From contig JAWNZC010000261.1 of NCBI GenBank assembly GCA_035771165.1, positions 1,553,501 to 1,617,500 of the forward strand: DNA of 64,000 nt, read 5' to 3'. Source of the DNA: Paragorgia papillata. Its lineage: Eukaryota; Cnidaria; Anthozoa; Scleralcyonacea; Coralliidae. Position numbers and translations under genes: made by a program. Positions 1-10,960 of this stretch are shown here, one piece after another; position 1 is the first letter of the stretch; the number at the start of each line of letters is the position of its first letter. Below the pieces are notes generated by a model. That model was given only the letters and a program-made list of their open reading frames with translations, was not told the DNA's origin and ran no database searches.

Positions 1-1520
1 GGGGTTAAATGCTTCTCTTCACTCAGGGCATTCATTTCAACATCCTCGTTAGCCAGCATATCATAAACACACTCCTCCAGAAAACACGGTGGTGGTCCTC
101 CTTGGGCCATACTTGCAGCAACGATCTGCCCACATGTAAAGAAGACGCCGTTGTGCACATTCAGCATTGAATTTACTGGGCTGCCATTTGGAAAAATGCT
201 CTTTCCTATTTCACATATTGTTGACGTGAAAAAATCTTTTGCCAAAGCTCCGCTATCAATCCCCATCTCACCAGCAAAAGCAACCATCATTTTCTGTTTA
301 GGAGTCTTATTCTTTGCTACTTGACGCTTCCAAATCATCAGTTTTCTTTGTAATGTACTTCCTCTCCTAATGACAACAAAAAATTGATTGGAATGGTCGA
401 CAAGCGCTTCCAGTTCTTCAACTACTTCGGAGCTACTTTTGTGTCTTCTAGCGTCATCACGTGTGCTTGCAGGCTCGTCTTGGACTTCACTTGCGCGATC
501 GTTTTCTTGTCTTCTAGCGTCATCACGTGAGCTTGCAGGCTCGTATTGGACTTCACTTGCGCGATCGTTTTCTTGTCTTCTAGCGTCATCACGTGAGCTT
601 GCAGGCTCGTCTTGGACTTCACTTGAACGATCGTTTTCGTTTATTCTAGCTTTATCACGTATGCTTGCAGGCTCGTCTTGGACTTCGCTTGAACAATCGT
701 TTTCATCTTGCTGTCTTTCGGTTTCACTTCCTGTAGGAGGTGGAAGATCATTATCACTCCAAGTGTTCATAGTATCGTCAAACTCGTTGAATTGCGACTG
801 CAAATCCATAGCAACCTGTTTATCGCTTAGTATTTGGGATCTCGCTCTTTTCCGGGAATGCTCTGAGCATCCGTCATCTGAGTCATCATCTGAGTTATCT
901 TCAAAACCCTCACTCTTAGTTACATCATCGTTTGTGCATAAGTACAAAACAATCCGTTTGTAGTCTTTCCCTGTTTCCTCTTTGTATCGCTTGAGAGTGA
1001 AGAATTCTTTCGTACCAGGCAGGAACAAAGCATGGCTTCCATCTTCATAAACTAAGGTGTATTCTTTTCCTTCTTCATAAATATTACTTTGATATGCTTT
1101 CCACTTCAACAACGCCTGGGAACGTATCTCAGCAAATGGTGCTTGGTTAGACACTCTTAAAGCAATCCTCTTACCTCTAGCTGGCTTCAATTTCCGATCT
1201 AGTTGTCGCCAATGGAGTAGTCCAATGAAGATTATTACATCATCTGCTTTGTCCTTCTCTTTACCTTTTACTTTTTTGTTCCACTCAGTTCCTTTTAACT
1301 TTCGGTACTGTGAAAAAGACTTGAGTTTGGTGGTTGTTGACGTGAAGCTTAGATTAGAACTTGAGCTTGGATTGGAACTTGATACTGGATTGGAACTTGA
1401 GCTTGGATTGGAACTTGAGCCTGGAATGGAACCTGAGCTTGGATTGAAACTTGAGATTGGATTGAAACTTGAACTTGTAATGAAGCTTTGCAAATTTTCT
1501 ATCAAGAGAAATATACTCAT
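1..1520 (-). CDS. HECT-type E3 ubiquitin ligase-like protein (G2E3-like), 3' end beyond window
   Basis: One uninterrupted minus-strand frame runs from ATG at 1520 off the left edge (at least 506 codons). Residues about 15-60 are Ser/Asn/Pro-rich repeats (SSNPSS type). About 60-190 is a basic segment followed by an acidic DDDSDD stretch. About 275-365 holds 22-residue repeats (see the repeat entry). The last ~120 residues carry the hallmark of the HECT-like half found in G2/M-phase-specific E3 ligase relatives: FAGEMGIDSGALAKDFF, then VHNGVFFTCGQIVAASM and GGPPPCFLEECVYDML. In HECT enzymes this region precedes the catalytic Cys lobe, which would lie left of position 1. Expected role is ubiquitin transfer to unknown substrates. 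Such genes are multicopy in cnidarians. No intron is seen, so it could be a retrocopy. The family is clear; activity cannot be judged without the C-terminus. Confidence 0.75.
   Translation of the reverse strand, partial: MSIFLLIENLQSFITSSSFNPISSFNPSSGSIPGSSSNPSSSSNPVSSSNPSSSSNLSFTSTTTKLKSFSQYRKLKGTEWNKKVKGKEKDKADDVIIFIGLLHWRQLDRKLKPARGKRIALRVSNQAPFAEIRSQALLKWKAYQSNIYEEGKEYTLVYEDGSHALFLPGTKEFFTLKRYKEETGKDYKRIVLYLCTNDDVTKSEGFEDNSDDDSDDGCSEHSRKRARSQILSDKQVAMDLQSQFNEFDDTMNTWSDNDLPPPTGSETERQQDENDCSSEVQDEPASIRDKARINENDRSSEVQDEPASSRDDARRQENDRASEVQYEPASSRDDARRQENDRASEVQDEPASTRDDARRHKSSSEVVEELEALVDHSNQFFVVIRRGSTLQRKLMIWKRQVAKNKTPKQKMMVAFAGEMGIDSGALAKDFFTSTICEIGKSIFPNGSPVNSMLNVHNGVFFTCGQIVAASMAQGGPPPCFLEECVYDMLANEDVEMNALSEEKHLT
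431..705 (-). repeat. 66-bp in-frame tandem repeat (22 aa) inside the HECT-like gene
   Basis: About four copies of a 66-bp unit encode ENDRASEVQDEPASSRDDAR-type modules in the minus frame. The two central copies are nearly identical; the copy nearest 700 is the most diverged. Because 66 is divisible by 3, copy number can change without frameshift. The peptide is charged and probably disordered. Confidence 0.85.
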
Positions 1521-2290
1521 TTGTAATTCTCTAATATCACTTCATTAATTGTAATAGTTAAAATAAATTATACGAAATATCAAATATTTACACAAAAATT
1601 GTTAACCCATTCAAACGGAATATGATACAATTGGCGTATTGTTGGTTAAATATTTGCCCTGTTTCTTTTTGTTTCCTTGTTTATTGTCACTTGCTTTCTA
1701 AACATTTTATAATTTTGTTCACATTTTTTTGGTAGGGGGTGGGTCCTAGCATCCTAATGTGCACAGTGCAGGGGATTTTGGTGACAAGGCGGAGGTAGCG
1801 GAGCGGAAATTTTTTTAAAAGATTTCCCATGGTTTTCAAAGAAATTTCTTGCCACTAGTGTAGGATCCAAGAAAGGCAGGAATGATTTCTAGGTCTGGGC
1901 ATGCAGGGAATAGGGAATATAGGGAAATCAAAATATCAATTGTGACAATATAACGAGGTTATTATCACAAGGATTTACATTGATTTTAGATTGACACATG
2001 TGATTGAGTGAATTTAGATTGTGTGATCATAACCAAAGAAAAGTTAGAAGAACATATAGCAACTATAATTTTAGACTTCCATAGCACTATTTCTTGAGCG
2101 TGTTCCACAAAAATGAGAAGAAATTTGAACAAAAATTGACCTGAACAGAAGTTTTAAATCTAGCACTGTTGCTGAAACTCATGAGACTCATCAAGTATAT
2201 GACAAAAATGGTTTGGCGGAAGTTTTGAGATTATCAAAACAAACGCCAAATACACCACCTACTCCCATGCAAGCCCCTAGATAGCACAAT
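1521..2290. other. Noncoding upstream region of the HECT-like gene
   Basis: AT-rich DNA directly upstream of the minus-strand gene. I see no coding frame of interest, no clear TATA box at a useful distance and no inverted repeat. Promoter sequences for the gene must lie here if the ATG at 1520 is in the first exon. Confidence 0.4.
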
Positions 2291-2291
2291 A

Positions 2292-3081
2292 AGGGAAAGT
2301 TCATTTATTATGCCGAGGGGGGGGGGGGGGTGGTGAAAATGTCTTGAAAATAGCTAATATTTTTTCCGGGCCCCTGTCGGGGATATCACTAAATTTTCAA
2401 GGCCCCCCCATATGACACTTCAAAATTTCCAACGCCCCTCCCCTCAATACAAGCCGACACCATCCATATTCTACAGTATATACATGAGGACACATTGCCA
2501 AAATTTTCTTAATTTTACTAATAATTATATAAAACTCGAAGTCAGTTTCCAATCATACTACAAAGTATGAGGTGGTTAACTTTACTCAAGTGGGGGTTTA
2601 TTTGAACAAAATTCAACTCTAAAAGTGGAAGATGATCAAAGGCTTAAAGGTCATTAGTCTTTCATTATATGCAGGTTCAACTTGCTTTGCCGGGTAAATC
2701 GCCTTGTTCATACATCCAGCCCCTTAGAAAGGTTCAAAATAACCTTACTGAGTTGAATTGAATAAAAGAATCCAGCAGTGATCACAGATGACGAATATTG
2801 TGTTGTCCATGTATTGTGGGTGGTGGGGGAGGGGAAGACAATAAAGTTTATAAATTAATGTTTTCACGAGGCACCACCATGGTTGGTGCCGAGAAAATTT
2901 TGGAAATCTGTAGTCTGTAGACCTACCTTCAGTCTTCAGAGTTTGTCCTACCTAAATGTTTAAGCCCCCCTTTGCTATATTGAAAACTTTAAGAGCCCCC
3001 TTTACAGGTTAAAAATATTTCGAAGCCCCCCCCCCCCTCAATATCTTCATCCCCCCTCGGTAAAATAAATGAACTTTCCCT
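2292..3081. mobile_element. Foldback/MITE-like element with G-rich ends (family A)
   Basis: The ends are inverted copies: AGGGAAAGTTCATTTATT followed by ATGCCGAGGGGG at the left, and its complement ending at 3081. Poly-G/poly-C runs lie just inside each end. The interior has no coding potential. Related but diverged ends occur at 32397 and 41790, so this is a dispersed family. No clear target duplication was recognised. Confidence 0.6.
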
Positions 3082-3857
3082 AAGGCACTGGCCAAAAAAA
3101 TAGAAAACACATCATGCATGCTGCAACAAGTAATGATCACCTCATGTACTTTTGTCATACATGCTGGTATTATCAACTGCTTGAAATATAACACTTGACC
3201 CCCTCCCCCCCTCCCCCCCTCCCCTCCTAGGATGTTTACATTTCAGAATTGTTAACATGTTTCCTTTAGTACATGACAATTACTTGGGTGCAGTGAACGT
3301 ACCACAGTATATAGCGTGTAACACCCCTCCAAATTTCTATTGAGCAGTTAAGTTGGTAGGTAGACTTTAATGGCACTCCTCAGATTGACGCTATATGTAA
3401 TCCAGTTGCGTTCAGGTGTTGGGAAGGTTGGGAATAGTACTAGTCTCAGGGTTCCCAGAGGGAAATTCTATTCACATCGACCAACATGTTATAAAATGTC
3501 AAATTATCCAATTACCGTAAACCTCCTAATATCATCCACCCCGAATATAAGCTCCCCTGTGTATAAGCCCACCTGAATAAGCCCATTTAAAATGTTTACT
3601 ATTGCACTATTTTCCTGTTTATGACTGACAATAAATACTTGTTACGGTCTTTTTGCATTGTCTTAATCCTCGTCTTAATCTAAACTGTTTTATATACAAC
3701 ATATCTACTTACCTCCACAAGAAACACAATATTTCGCTGTTGAAGCAACTTCTTTTCCGCAATTTGAACAAAACTTTGACATGACTTTTTGCTCATGTGC
3801 TCAGTCCGCCATTTTGGTAAGCAAGTGGTTATCAGTCCTCTGATGCTGGAATTGCAC

Positions 3858-3961
3858 TTTTGTGCCGTGGCTTTTTGCTTTTGTGCCGTGGCTTTTGCTT
3901 TTGTGCCGTGGCTTTTTGCTTTTGTGCCGTGGCTTTTGCTTTTGTGCCGTGGCTTTTTGTT
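3858..3961. repeat. Tandem repeat, ~21 bp x 5
   Basis: Five copies of TTTGTGCCGTGGCTTTTGC with alternating 4 or 5 T. They lie just outside the left arm of the next foldback element. Open frames through this stretch are by-products of the repeat. Confidence 0.85.
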
Positions 3962-3988
3962 TGCGTGTGACACCTGTGGGCCACCGTA

Positions 3989-5168
3989 TATTTCGCCATA
4001 TTGCAGGGGGTGCAAAACCATTGGGGCGAGCGCGCGGCCATGCCTATTTATTCTTGTTAAAATCATGGCGAAACTTGCGAAGCAAGAAGGATATCGCTTC
4101 GGTTTTTGTCGAATTCGTCTTTAATCGTTGTTTGGATCACTTTCCTGTGAGCTGGTATGTTCGTTCTTTTATTTTAGACCATTATCGCTGATAACCAACG
4201 CGTAGGAATGCTATAATACGAAAGTTTCTTCAACTGAGGGGTCGCTGCGCCATTGTGGCAGACACGGGACGCGGCTGTTTGTCGATTTTAGCAGAGACAA
4301 AACGCCTCGCTGTATCGTGGGATACTGCGATAACAACAAACGCAGTCCTGAATGTTGGGTGAAGAGGTATTATCTTAAAATTTTGGTTCTTAATAAGCGG
4401 CCAAGTCACCAGATTTCGGCAGAAACTTGGCGTAAGCAAACATTTGTCTAGAATATCCGTATTTTCCGCTTGTTTATCAGCCTTCAATGTCAATGGTGTC
4501 AAATTTCCCAAATAAAATTGCTTCGTTCTTCAAAATAATTACACGTTTAACTCGACAAAAATACAAGCAATATGTACGATTTTATCTTTATACTTAATAG
4601 TTAGATCTAGACTTAAACTGCATTTATAAACTATATTTTGCGCTGTATATGCCAGTTAATAACGTGTACATATTAGAAGTAAACACGCGTAATCCGAAAC
4701 GTATCCCTTTCGTGCGAGGAGATATACATAATACACTTCGTTTGATAACGAGAAAGAGGATATTTCAGACTTCAGATGACGAAGATGAACCTCTGGTTAC
4801 TTACGTTACTATACGCTTGAAGTTCGAGTGATTTACAAGAGAGTTGGAGCTAAAGTTTTACATTGCGTTGCTGAAATCGTCACTCAGTCGTGCCCGTCAT
4901 TAACAGTGCAGCCACCCCTCAGTTGCGGAAACTTTCGTATTATAGCGTTTCTACGCGTTGGTTATCAGCGATAATTGGTCTAAAATCAAAGAACGAACAT
5001 ACTAGCCAACAGAAAAGCGATCCAAACGACGATTAAAGACGAATTCGACAAAAACCGAAGCGATATCCTTCTTGCTTCGCAAGTTCCTCCATGACTTTAA
5101 CAAGGATAAATAGGCATGGACGCGCGCTCGCCCCATTGGTTTTGCACCCCCTGCAATATGGCGAAATA
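3989..5168. mobile_element. Foldback element with ~260-bp inverted arms
   Basis: Left arm 3989-4248 and right arm 4907-5168 are inverted copies with scattered mismatches; both include the segment next to TTTTGCACCCCCTGCAATATGG. The ~660-bp interior holds no long intact frame. A plus-strand stretch around 4310-4450 translates as a short Cys-containing peptide vaguely like the start of a THAP zinc finger before stopping, which is too weak to call a gene. The size and arm length suit a non-autonomous DNA transposon. Confidence 0.7.
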
Positions 5169-5774
5169 AACCTTGAACTCCCCTATTGACTGGAATCTCT
5201 TCTCATGAGATTCACTATCAATTGTGGTTCCTATTAACAAACTCTCAAGTCATTCTTTCTTCTTTGCCATTCTTTAGCCACCGTTGCTTTCATGATGAGG
5301 GTTATTTTATATAAAACTAAAGCATTCAAATATTGAGGTAAATGTTATTTGTGATTAGTGTATTTTCACCATCATATTGTTGGTATGAACAGACTAACAG
5401 TATGTTTTTTATATGTGTGTGTGTTAGCTTATTCATTTTTTTCTTTTGTTTTCTAGTGCATAGGGTAGAGTTACCTTGTTCAGTTATGTTCAACCATTCA
5501 ACTTGCTGTTATTGGTAAGTAAAATCCTTATAAAATAAGCTTAAATTCATATACTAGTAATAAATTAATTCATTGACTAATGACTAAATGACATAGTGGT
5601 CTATTCCAATAAAGGTGGTTGATATCTCAAAATACTAATATCAGGTGATATATTGCTCTAACTCTGTTTTTTTTTTAAAGTTATAATGATGCCGTATACT
5701 GAGATTTTTGATACATCAGGATTTTCTGATATACATTACCAGGCTTTTTGGTATATATAATATATAGAGAGGAT
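5169..5774. other. AT-rich intergenic DNA
   Basis: No coding signal, RNA gene or inverted repeat was recognised in this stretch. Confidence 0.4.
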
Positions 5775-5912
5775 ATTACATGGTGGTGCGAAGATATGAA
5801 TTTTTATCTTCGAGTGGTGAAAACAATATTTTATGAATGAGTGAAGCGAATGAGTAAAATATTGTTTTCACCACGAAAAGATAAAATTCATATCTTCAAG
5901 CCAACATGTAAT
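5775..5912. mobile_element. Small palindromic MITE
   Basis: Inverted halves start ATTACATG and carry GAAGATATGAATTTTATCTTC and GGTGAAAACAATATTTTA on each side of a short centre. The unit is ~138 bp and lies within AT-rich sequence. Confidence 0.7.
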
Positions 5913-6032
5913 TTTCTTTTTATTATATAGAAATATGCAAAGGATGGGAAATGACATTGTTATCTTCACTAGTCAGGATATCGAAAATATCTCAGTCTAT
6001 TTTCCAGTAAAACACTTGCATCTATATAATAA

Positions 6033-6068
<36 letters not shown>

Positions 6069-6643
6069 GCAGTATCATTGATATGCTAGAAAACACAGAT
6101 CACACATCTGGATATTTTAGAAAGTTGACCGGTTTGATAAATAAGACTCAAACTGGTATAATAATAATAGTATTGGTATAAATTTACTAGTATACAGATA
6201 CTGCATATTTTCTAATTGTCTTCAAAATTACAAGAATTTTGATAGGAATGTAGAATTTTCTGTTCAAATTGTTTGTTCAGTAACTGCAATCTTGTAGTTA
6301 GGAAGAATGTATAAGTATGTGACCTTTGCAGGGAATCTTACTCTTGATCCTGGAAAGCTAGTCAGGTAGTAGGTCATTACTTAGAGCCCATCTTTGATAC
6401 AGTATATGATGGAAGTCCTAAATATACTTTGAGTTTGTATATAAAGTTTAATATTGACATTAATTTACACTCCAGATGATTTTTCTGGTTAATAAAAATA
6501 CTTACAGGTAATTAAAGTAACCAGAACATTTCCTTTTGTATAACAATGTACATTACTAACTCTGGCAAAACACAAATTTTATATCATTATCATCCCCCAT
6601 CTTGTTTTAATACTGTGCCCAATTACTGTAACTTGGGTGTTAG

Positions 6644-6796
6644 TGATATCACAAGCTGGGTACAAATACAGTATTATAAATTTGCATTTCACTGATAGCT
6701 GAGTGTTTTCCACTGAAAGTGTTGTAATTCAGTGATGTACTGTAAAAACAATATTCACAAAAAGGAATTTTCAGTTGTACCCAGCTTGTAACATCA
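6644..6796. mobile_element. Small MITE with 22-bp inverted ends
   Basis: The ends are TGATATCACAAGCTGGGTAC and its near-perfect complement at 6775-6796. The ~150-bp unit has no coding potential. A short open frame overlaps its right end but looks like chance. Confidence 0.6.
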
Positions 6797-7273
6797 GATG
6801 CATATGAAAAAATTGTCCAATGCACTTTTTTACCTAATATATTATATTTTACACTCCTGTGTACATGTACCTCTTAGAGCAATTCTAATGATTTTCTTTT
6901 TTTCTTATATCAGAATGATGAATCAATTGATGTCAAAATTGCAAAGTCAGTTGAGCTGCAGCTGGTTATGTCAGGAAGTTTGTCATCCCTTGACCCAATT
7001 TATATTGCCGCATAATATGGGCTTGGCTACTGCACTTTCATTATTGGTTGGTAGCAACTATATTTTTTAATATGGAGTACCCTTCCTGGTCAAGGAACAT
7101 GTTTTTGTATATTGAATCAGTATTGATGGACAATTGTAACAATTTGAAGAAAAGAGTGGCTATCAACACATTTTTAAAGGAACTTAGTTTAAAATTGTTA
7201 GTTTTTCATACATATATTATATGCACCTACCAGCCAAGATTGTTTAACTTTTAATACTTTTTTGTTAATTACG

Positions 7274-7482
7274 GACAATTTCACATCACTTTTGACAACA
7301 ATGTTCTGACTTTCGTTCGGATATTTGCAAGTTCATTTGAACTTACACATCTGATTGGTTATTGAATTCCATGTAGCCAATCAAATGAGTCAGTTCAAAT
7401 GAACGTGCAAACATCTGAACGAACTTGCGAATATTCGAACGAACTTCGGAACATTGTTGTCAAACATGATGTGAAATCGTCT
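7274..7482. mobile_element. Palindromic MITE, ~209 bp
   Basis: Inverted ends read GACAATTTCACATCA / TGATGTGAAATCGTC, continuing into TTTGACAACAATGTTC and repeated GTTCG/CGAAC motifs. The two halves can fold almost completely. Confidence 0.75.
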
Positions 7483-7547
7483 GAAAATATCTTAATTTTT
7501 GTAAATAATAAGTGGTTAAATTAACCCCCAAATGTAATATATATATA

Positions 7548-8565
7548 CCGGGTGGCGCAAAAAAATGTTCCCCCTCTTTGACACATTGTAATTAAAAAAC
7601 TGAAAAAGCTATCTTATACAAATAAAATTTATTGAACGTAGTTATGTCTAACTTAAATTTTGATGTATGCCTTGCACATTTCTATAAAATATTAGCCGAG
7701 ATATAGGCGTTTACACTCAATGTAGCGTTTTTGGAAGAAGCGACAAATGGCAAAAATGGTCTATTAATTTGCATTATGGTAATAAAATGGTAGAAACACG
7801 CAAAAGTAAGAACAAATATTTGTCAGCGTCGTCCGATAAATTCTCATTCATTAGGAAATGCATGCCCATCAACCTCAATACAACGTCTTGCGCGAGAAAG
7901 CATGCAGTCGAACGCATTTTCGATCATTTCCTGCTCCAAGTTGTTACACGCCATAATAATCGCTTCTCGAAGCTCTCTCAAATTGCTTGGCTGTTGCTGA
8001 GTAGGCACGTTCCAAATTTGATCTTTTAAATATCCCCAAAGAAATAAATCACACACGGTCAAGTCAGGGGAGTGTGGAGGCCAGGGCCAATCGCCGCGTT
8101 TACTCATGAGCCGATCTGGAAATTGGCCACGGAGATAGCGTATGGTTGCATTGCTCGTGTGAGAAGGAGCTCCATCTTGTTGCCAATTTATTCGAACGGT
8201 GAGCAGTATTATTGGTATCTTTAAAAGATACTTCTAATGCATTATTCTTCTAATCTTTAAACATGTAAACACCGCATATCTGAAAAAAACCACTTTACTT
8301 TAGATTGTTTGTCAACACCTATCGTGCAATTTGCAAACAACCTCGTTGAGTCGCCATTTTTGCCATTTGTCTCTTCTTCCAAAAATGCAACCTTGAGTTT
8401 AAACGCCTATATCTCGGCTAATAATTTATAGAAATGTGCAAGGCATACATCAAAATTTAAGTTAGACATAACTACGTTCAATAAATTTTATTTGTATAAG
8501 ATAGCTTTTTCAGTTTTTTAATTACAATGAGTCAAAGAGGGGGAACCTTTTTTTTCGCCACCCGG
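7548..8565 (-). mobile_element. Deleted mariner-type transposon
   Basis: Long inverted arms of ~215 bp (7548-7765 and ~8345-8565) begin CCGGGTGGCG and are flanked by TA on both sides, as expected for Tc1/mariner insertion. The element is only 1018 bp and keeps just the 3' part of the transposase gene, so it is non-autonomous. Confidence 0.85.
7844..8203 (-). pseudogene. Mariner-type transposase, C-terminal remnant
   Basis: The minus frame preserves the last ~120 residues. It includes QDGAPSH (second catalytic Asp) and PPHSPDLTVCDLFLWGYLKD (third catalytic Asp plus the conserved FLWG block). The N-terminal DNA-binding domain and first Asp are missing, and no start codon is needed upstream because the frame simply enters from the deletion. 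About 36 residues separate the two visible Asp residues, nearer the DD37D than the classic DD34D group. It is inactive but possibly mobilisable by its inverted ends. Confidence 0.8.
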
Positions 8566-8566
8566 T

Positions 8567-8597
<31 letters not shown>

Positions 8598-9138
8598 TAT
8601 ATTTAGTTTAAAATTCTAGTACAATAATTGTGGTTAAATTTACCACAAAAGTGCGGTTATTTTTTGTAGTTATATTTACACCGTTTGTTACTCATAACGA
8701 TAAAACGAGCTACCATGTGTATGAACCTGCGACCAATAAAACGTAGAGATATGCATGTGGGCGGATTTGACAGCGAATTGCATGACACGCATATTCAAAA
8801 CAAAAATTTGAATATGCATAATCATTCATTATCGTCTAAAGGTATTCAACATCGAGAAATAAACATACAATAGCATGGATATGGGGACCATACAAATCTA
8901 GAGGTTAGACATCAGAGTCAAGAATGTATTCATTCAAACGAAAACGTTGTTTATTAATATTGTTAAGCACCCACAGGCGAACAATAAAGTGAATGTATAA
9001 TCATTACAATGGTCTTAATTGCCAACTGTGTGTTTGTACTAACAATAGAATTCATATCAAGTTCATTTAACACAAATATCTTTTCAAGTAAACACTACAA
9101 AATATGTGGGATATCAAGCAGGAAATGTCATATATCCT

Positions 9139-10200
9139 TCAGCCCTGGATGGCCTCCCCGTTTAAGCAACGTGGAATGTATGTTTGCATGAAGCGGTACC
9201 ATTGCCCGCACTTCGCTGGAGTTATTGTACCAATATTTCGCTGTAGGGCATCTAGGAGAAGATGGGTTCGAAACTCTCCCAAAGGCAGTCGTCGATTTCT
9301 TGCCACGGCTCTATCACCCATCAAACGCTGAATTTCGGGTCGGGAAATGTCCGCTTTTATTGCTGCTTTAAGGGCGCTTATTGCTTGCTCCACAGTGTTT
9401 AGGAATGGGCTGTATGGAGGTAGTTTCCGTAACTCGGTATTGGGAGCAGGGACAGGTGGGTTGTTATGTGCTGGTGCGCCGTCATATATGAAGACGACGT
9501 CCTCATCAGGATCCAGATTGAGGCATGTCTGTGTAAGAAAATCAGCGAAGCGTTCACGATTCATTCCTCCTAGAAAGGCCGTGTGAAACACCAAGCCACC
9601 ATTTGCCGATACTGCTAAGCAAACGGTCATGTTTCGTCCTCGCTGTCCGCAAACCTGGCGATACGCTCTTTCACCTAATCTTGCTCTCCCATGACTACGG
9701 GCGGTCCAAACGTTGTATCCGCATTCATCGATAAACACACAGTTCCGCAGGATGGCATAGTTCATGAACCAGTCTGCATATTCTCGACGTTTTACAATTA
9801 CATCGGGTCTATTTCTTTCGTTTGGAACGCGTCGCACCAGTTTAAGTGTGAACAACATCCCATTCAGTGTTCGTGCAACTGTACTTGCATGGATTTCGGG
9901 CTTGTGTGGGAGACGTCTTCGTAATTCTCGATTTATCTGTACAAGCGTTAGGACACAGTTGTCGTTGATAATCTGTTCAAGACAGTCTCGCATTTCCTCG
10001 TCTACACGGATGTTGTTTCTGCCGCCCCGAGGCAACTCATGGATTCGTCCTTCTCGGATAAAGCGAGCCACTATCCCTCGCGCCGTTGACCTGTTAACTC
10101 GCAATGTATCCGCAACGAGTAAATAGTCTTCGTCTTCATTCTCAAAGGCTTGTACAATTCGCTGTCTGTGTTCTTGTCCGATTCTATTACGCCTGAACAT
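9139..10200 (-). CDS. DDE transposase, IS630/Tc1-mariner superfamily, apparently intact
   Basis: A 353-residue protein from ATG at 10200; upstream codons back to a TTG at 10251 are open but the Met is the better start. Residues ~1-130 form a helix-turn-helix region (HRQRIVQAFENED, LRVNRSTARGIV). The catalytic core has FIDECGYNVW (Asp 158), FIYDGAPAHN (Asp 240) and PPYSPFLNTVEQ (Glu 271). Only 30 residues separate the second Asp and the Glu, shorter than the 34 of Tc1, so this appears to be a less common subgroup. No stop or frameshift was seen. It would cut and paste its own element by binding the long inverted arms. Confidence 0.85.
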   Translation of the reverse strand: MFRRNRIGQEHRQRIVQAFENEDEDYLLVADTLRVNRSTARGIVARFIREGRIHELPRGGRNNIRVDEEMRDCLEQIINDNCVLTLVQINRELRRRLPHKPEIHASTVARTLNGMLFTLKLVRRVPNERNRPDVIVKRREYADWFMNYAILRNCVFIDECGYNVWTARSHGRARLGERAYRQVCGQRGRNMTVCLAVSANGGLVFHTAFLGGMNRERFADFLTQTCLNLDPDEDVVFIYDGAPAHNNPPVPAPNTELRKLPPYSPFLNTVEQAISALKAAIKADISRPEIQRLMGDRAVARNRRLPLGEFRTHLLLDALQRNIGTITPAKCGQWYRFMQTYIPRCLNGEAIQG

Positions 10201-10775
10201 GTCCACGTACCTACACCTTGTACCGACTGCGTAGTCTACAGATACACACAAACCACGCGCCGTATTTATATGTTCGTGTGGGACTGCTTATTGTTTAAAC
10301 AAAGTGCGGAGTCCCTTCATGTCTCGACACTGCGTGTTAGGAATATTCCACCACATTAATGCCAATTAGGTAGTGTTTACTTGAAAAGATATTTGTGTTA
10401 AATGAACTTGATATGAATTATATTGTTATTACAAACACACAGTTGGTAATTAAGACCATTGTAATGATTATACATTCACTTTATTGTTCCCCAATATTAA
10501 TAAACAACGTTTTCGTTTGAATGAATACATTCTTGACTCTGATGTCTAACCTCTAGATTTGTATGGTCCCCATATCCATGCTATTGTATGTTTATTTCTA
10601 GATGTTGAATACCTTTAGACGATAATGAATGATTATGCATATTCAAATTTTTGTTTTGAATACGCGTGTCATGCAATTCGCTGTCAAATCCGCCCACATG
10701 CATATCTCAACGTTTTATTGGTCGCATGTTCATACACATGGTAGCTCGTTTTATCGTTATGAGTAACAAACGGTG

Positions 10776-10890
10776 TACTACAAAAGTGTGGTTAAATAAA
10801 TGTAGTTAAAATTACTACAAAAGTGTGGTTAAATAAATGTAGTTAAAATTACTACAAAAGTGTGGTTAAATAAATGTAGTTAAAATCACC
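10776..10890. repeat. 37-bp tandem repeat x 3 at the transposon end
   Basis: Three copies of a unit made of CTACAAAAGTGTGGTT plus AAATAAATGTAGTTAAAAT lie just outside the right arm. Single diverged copies lie at the left end (about 8593-8670). They may be transposase binding sites. Confidence 0.7.
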
Positions 10891-10960
10891 ACAAAAATGT
10901 TGGTTATTCGGAACCTTTTTTTTTAACTACGTTTTTGTAGTTAAATTAACTACTTTAAAT

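Larger units (their letters stand above)
8593..10960. mobile_element. DNA transposon with ~410-bp inverted arms and intact DDE transposase
   Basis: Arms 8679-9098 and 10371-10776 are highly similar inverted copies. They flank a transposase gene read on the minus strand. Outside the arms lie short subterminal repeats of GTAGTTAAA/TTTAACTAC type, tandem on the right, so the exact termini are uncertain by about 100 bp. High arm similarity plus an open transposase suggests recent activity. Confidence 0.75.

Noticed and set aside
4230..4511. Possible THAP-type exon in the foldback interior
   Set aside because: Only the first Cys pair spacing looks THAP-like; the later Cys/His and conserved Trp/Pro positions are missing before the stop.
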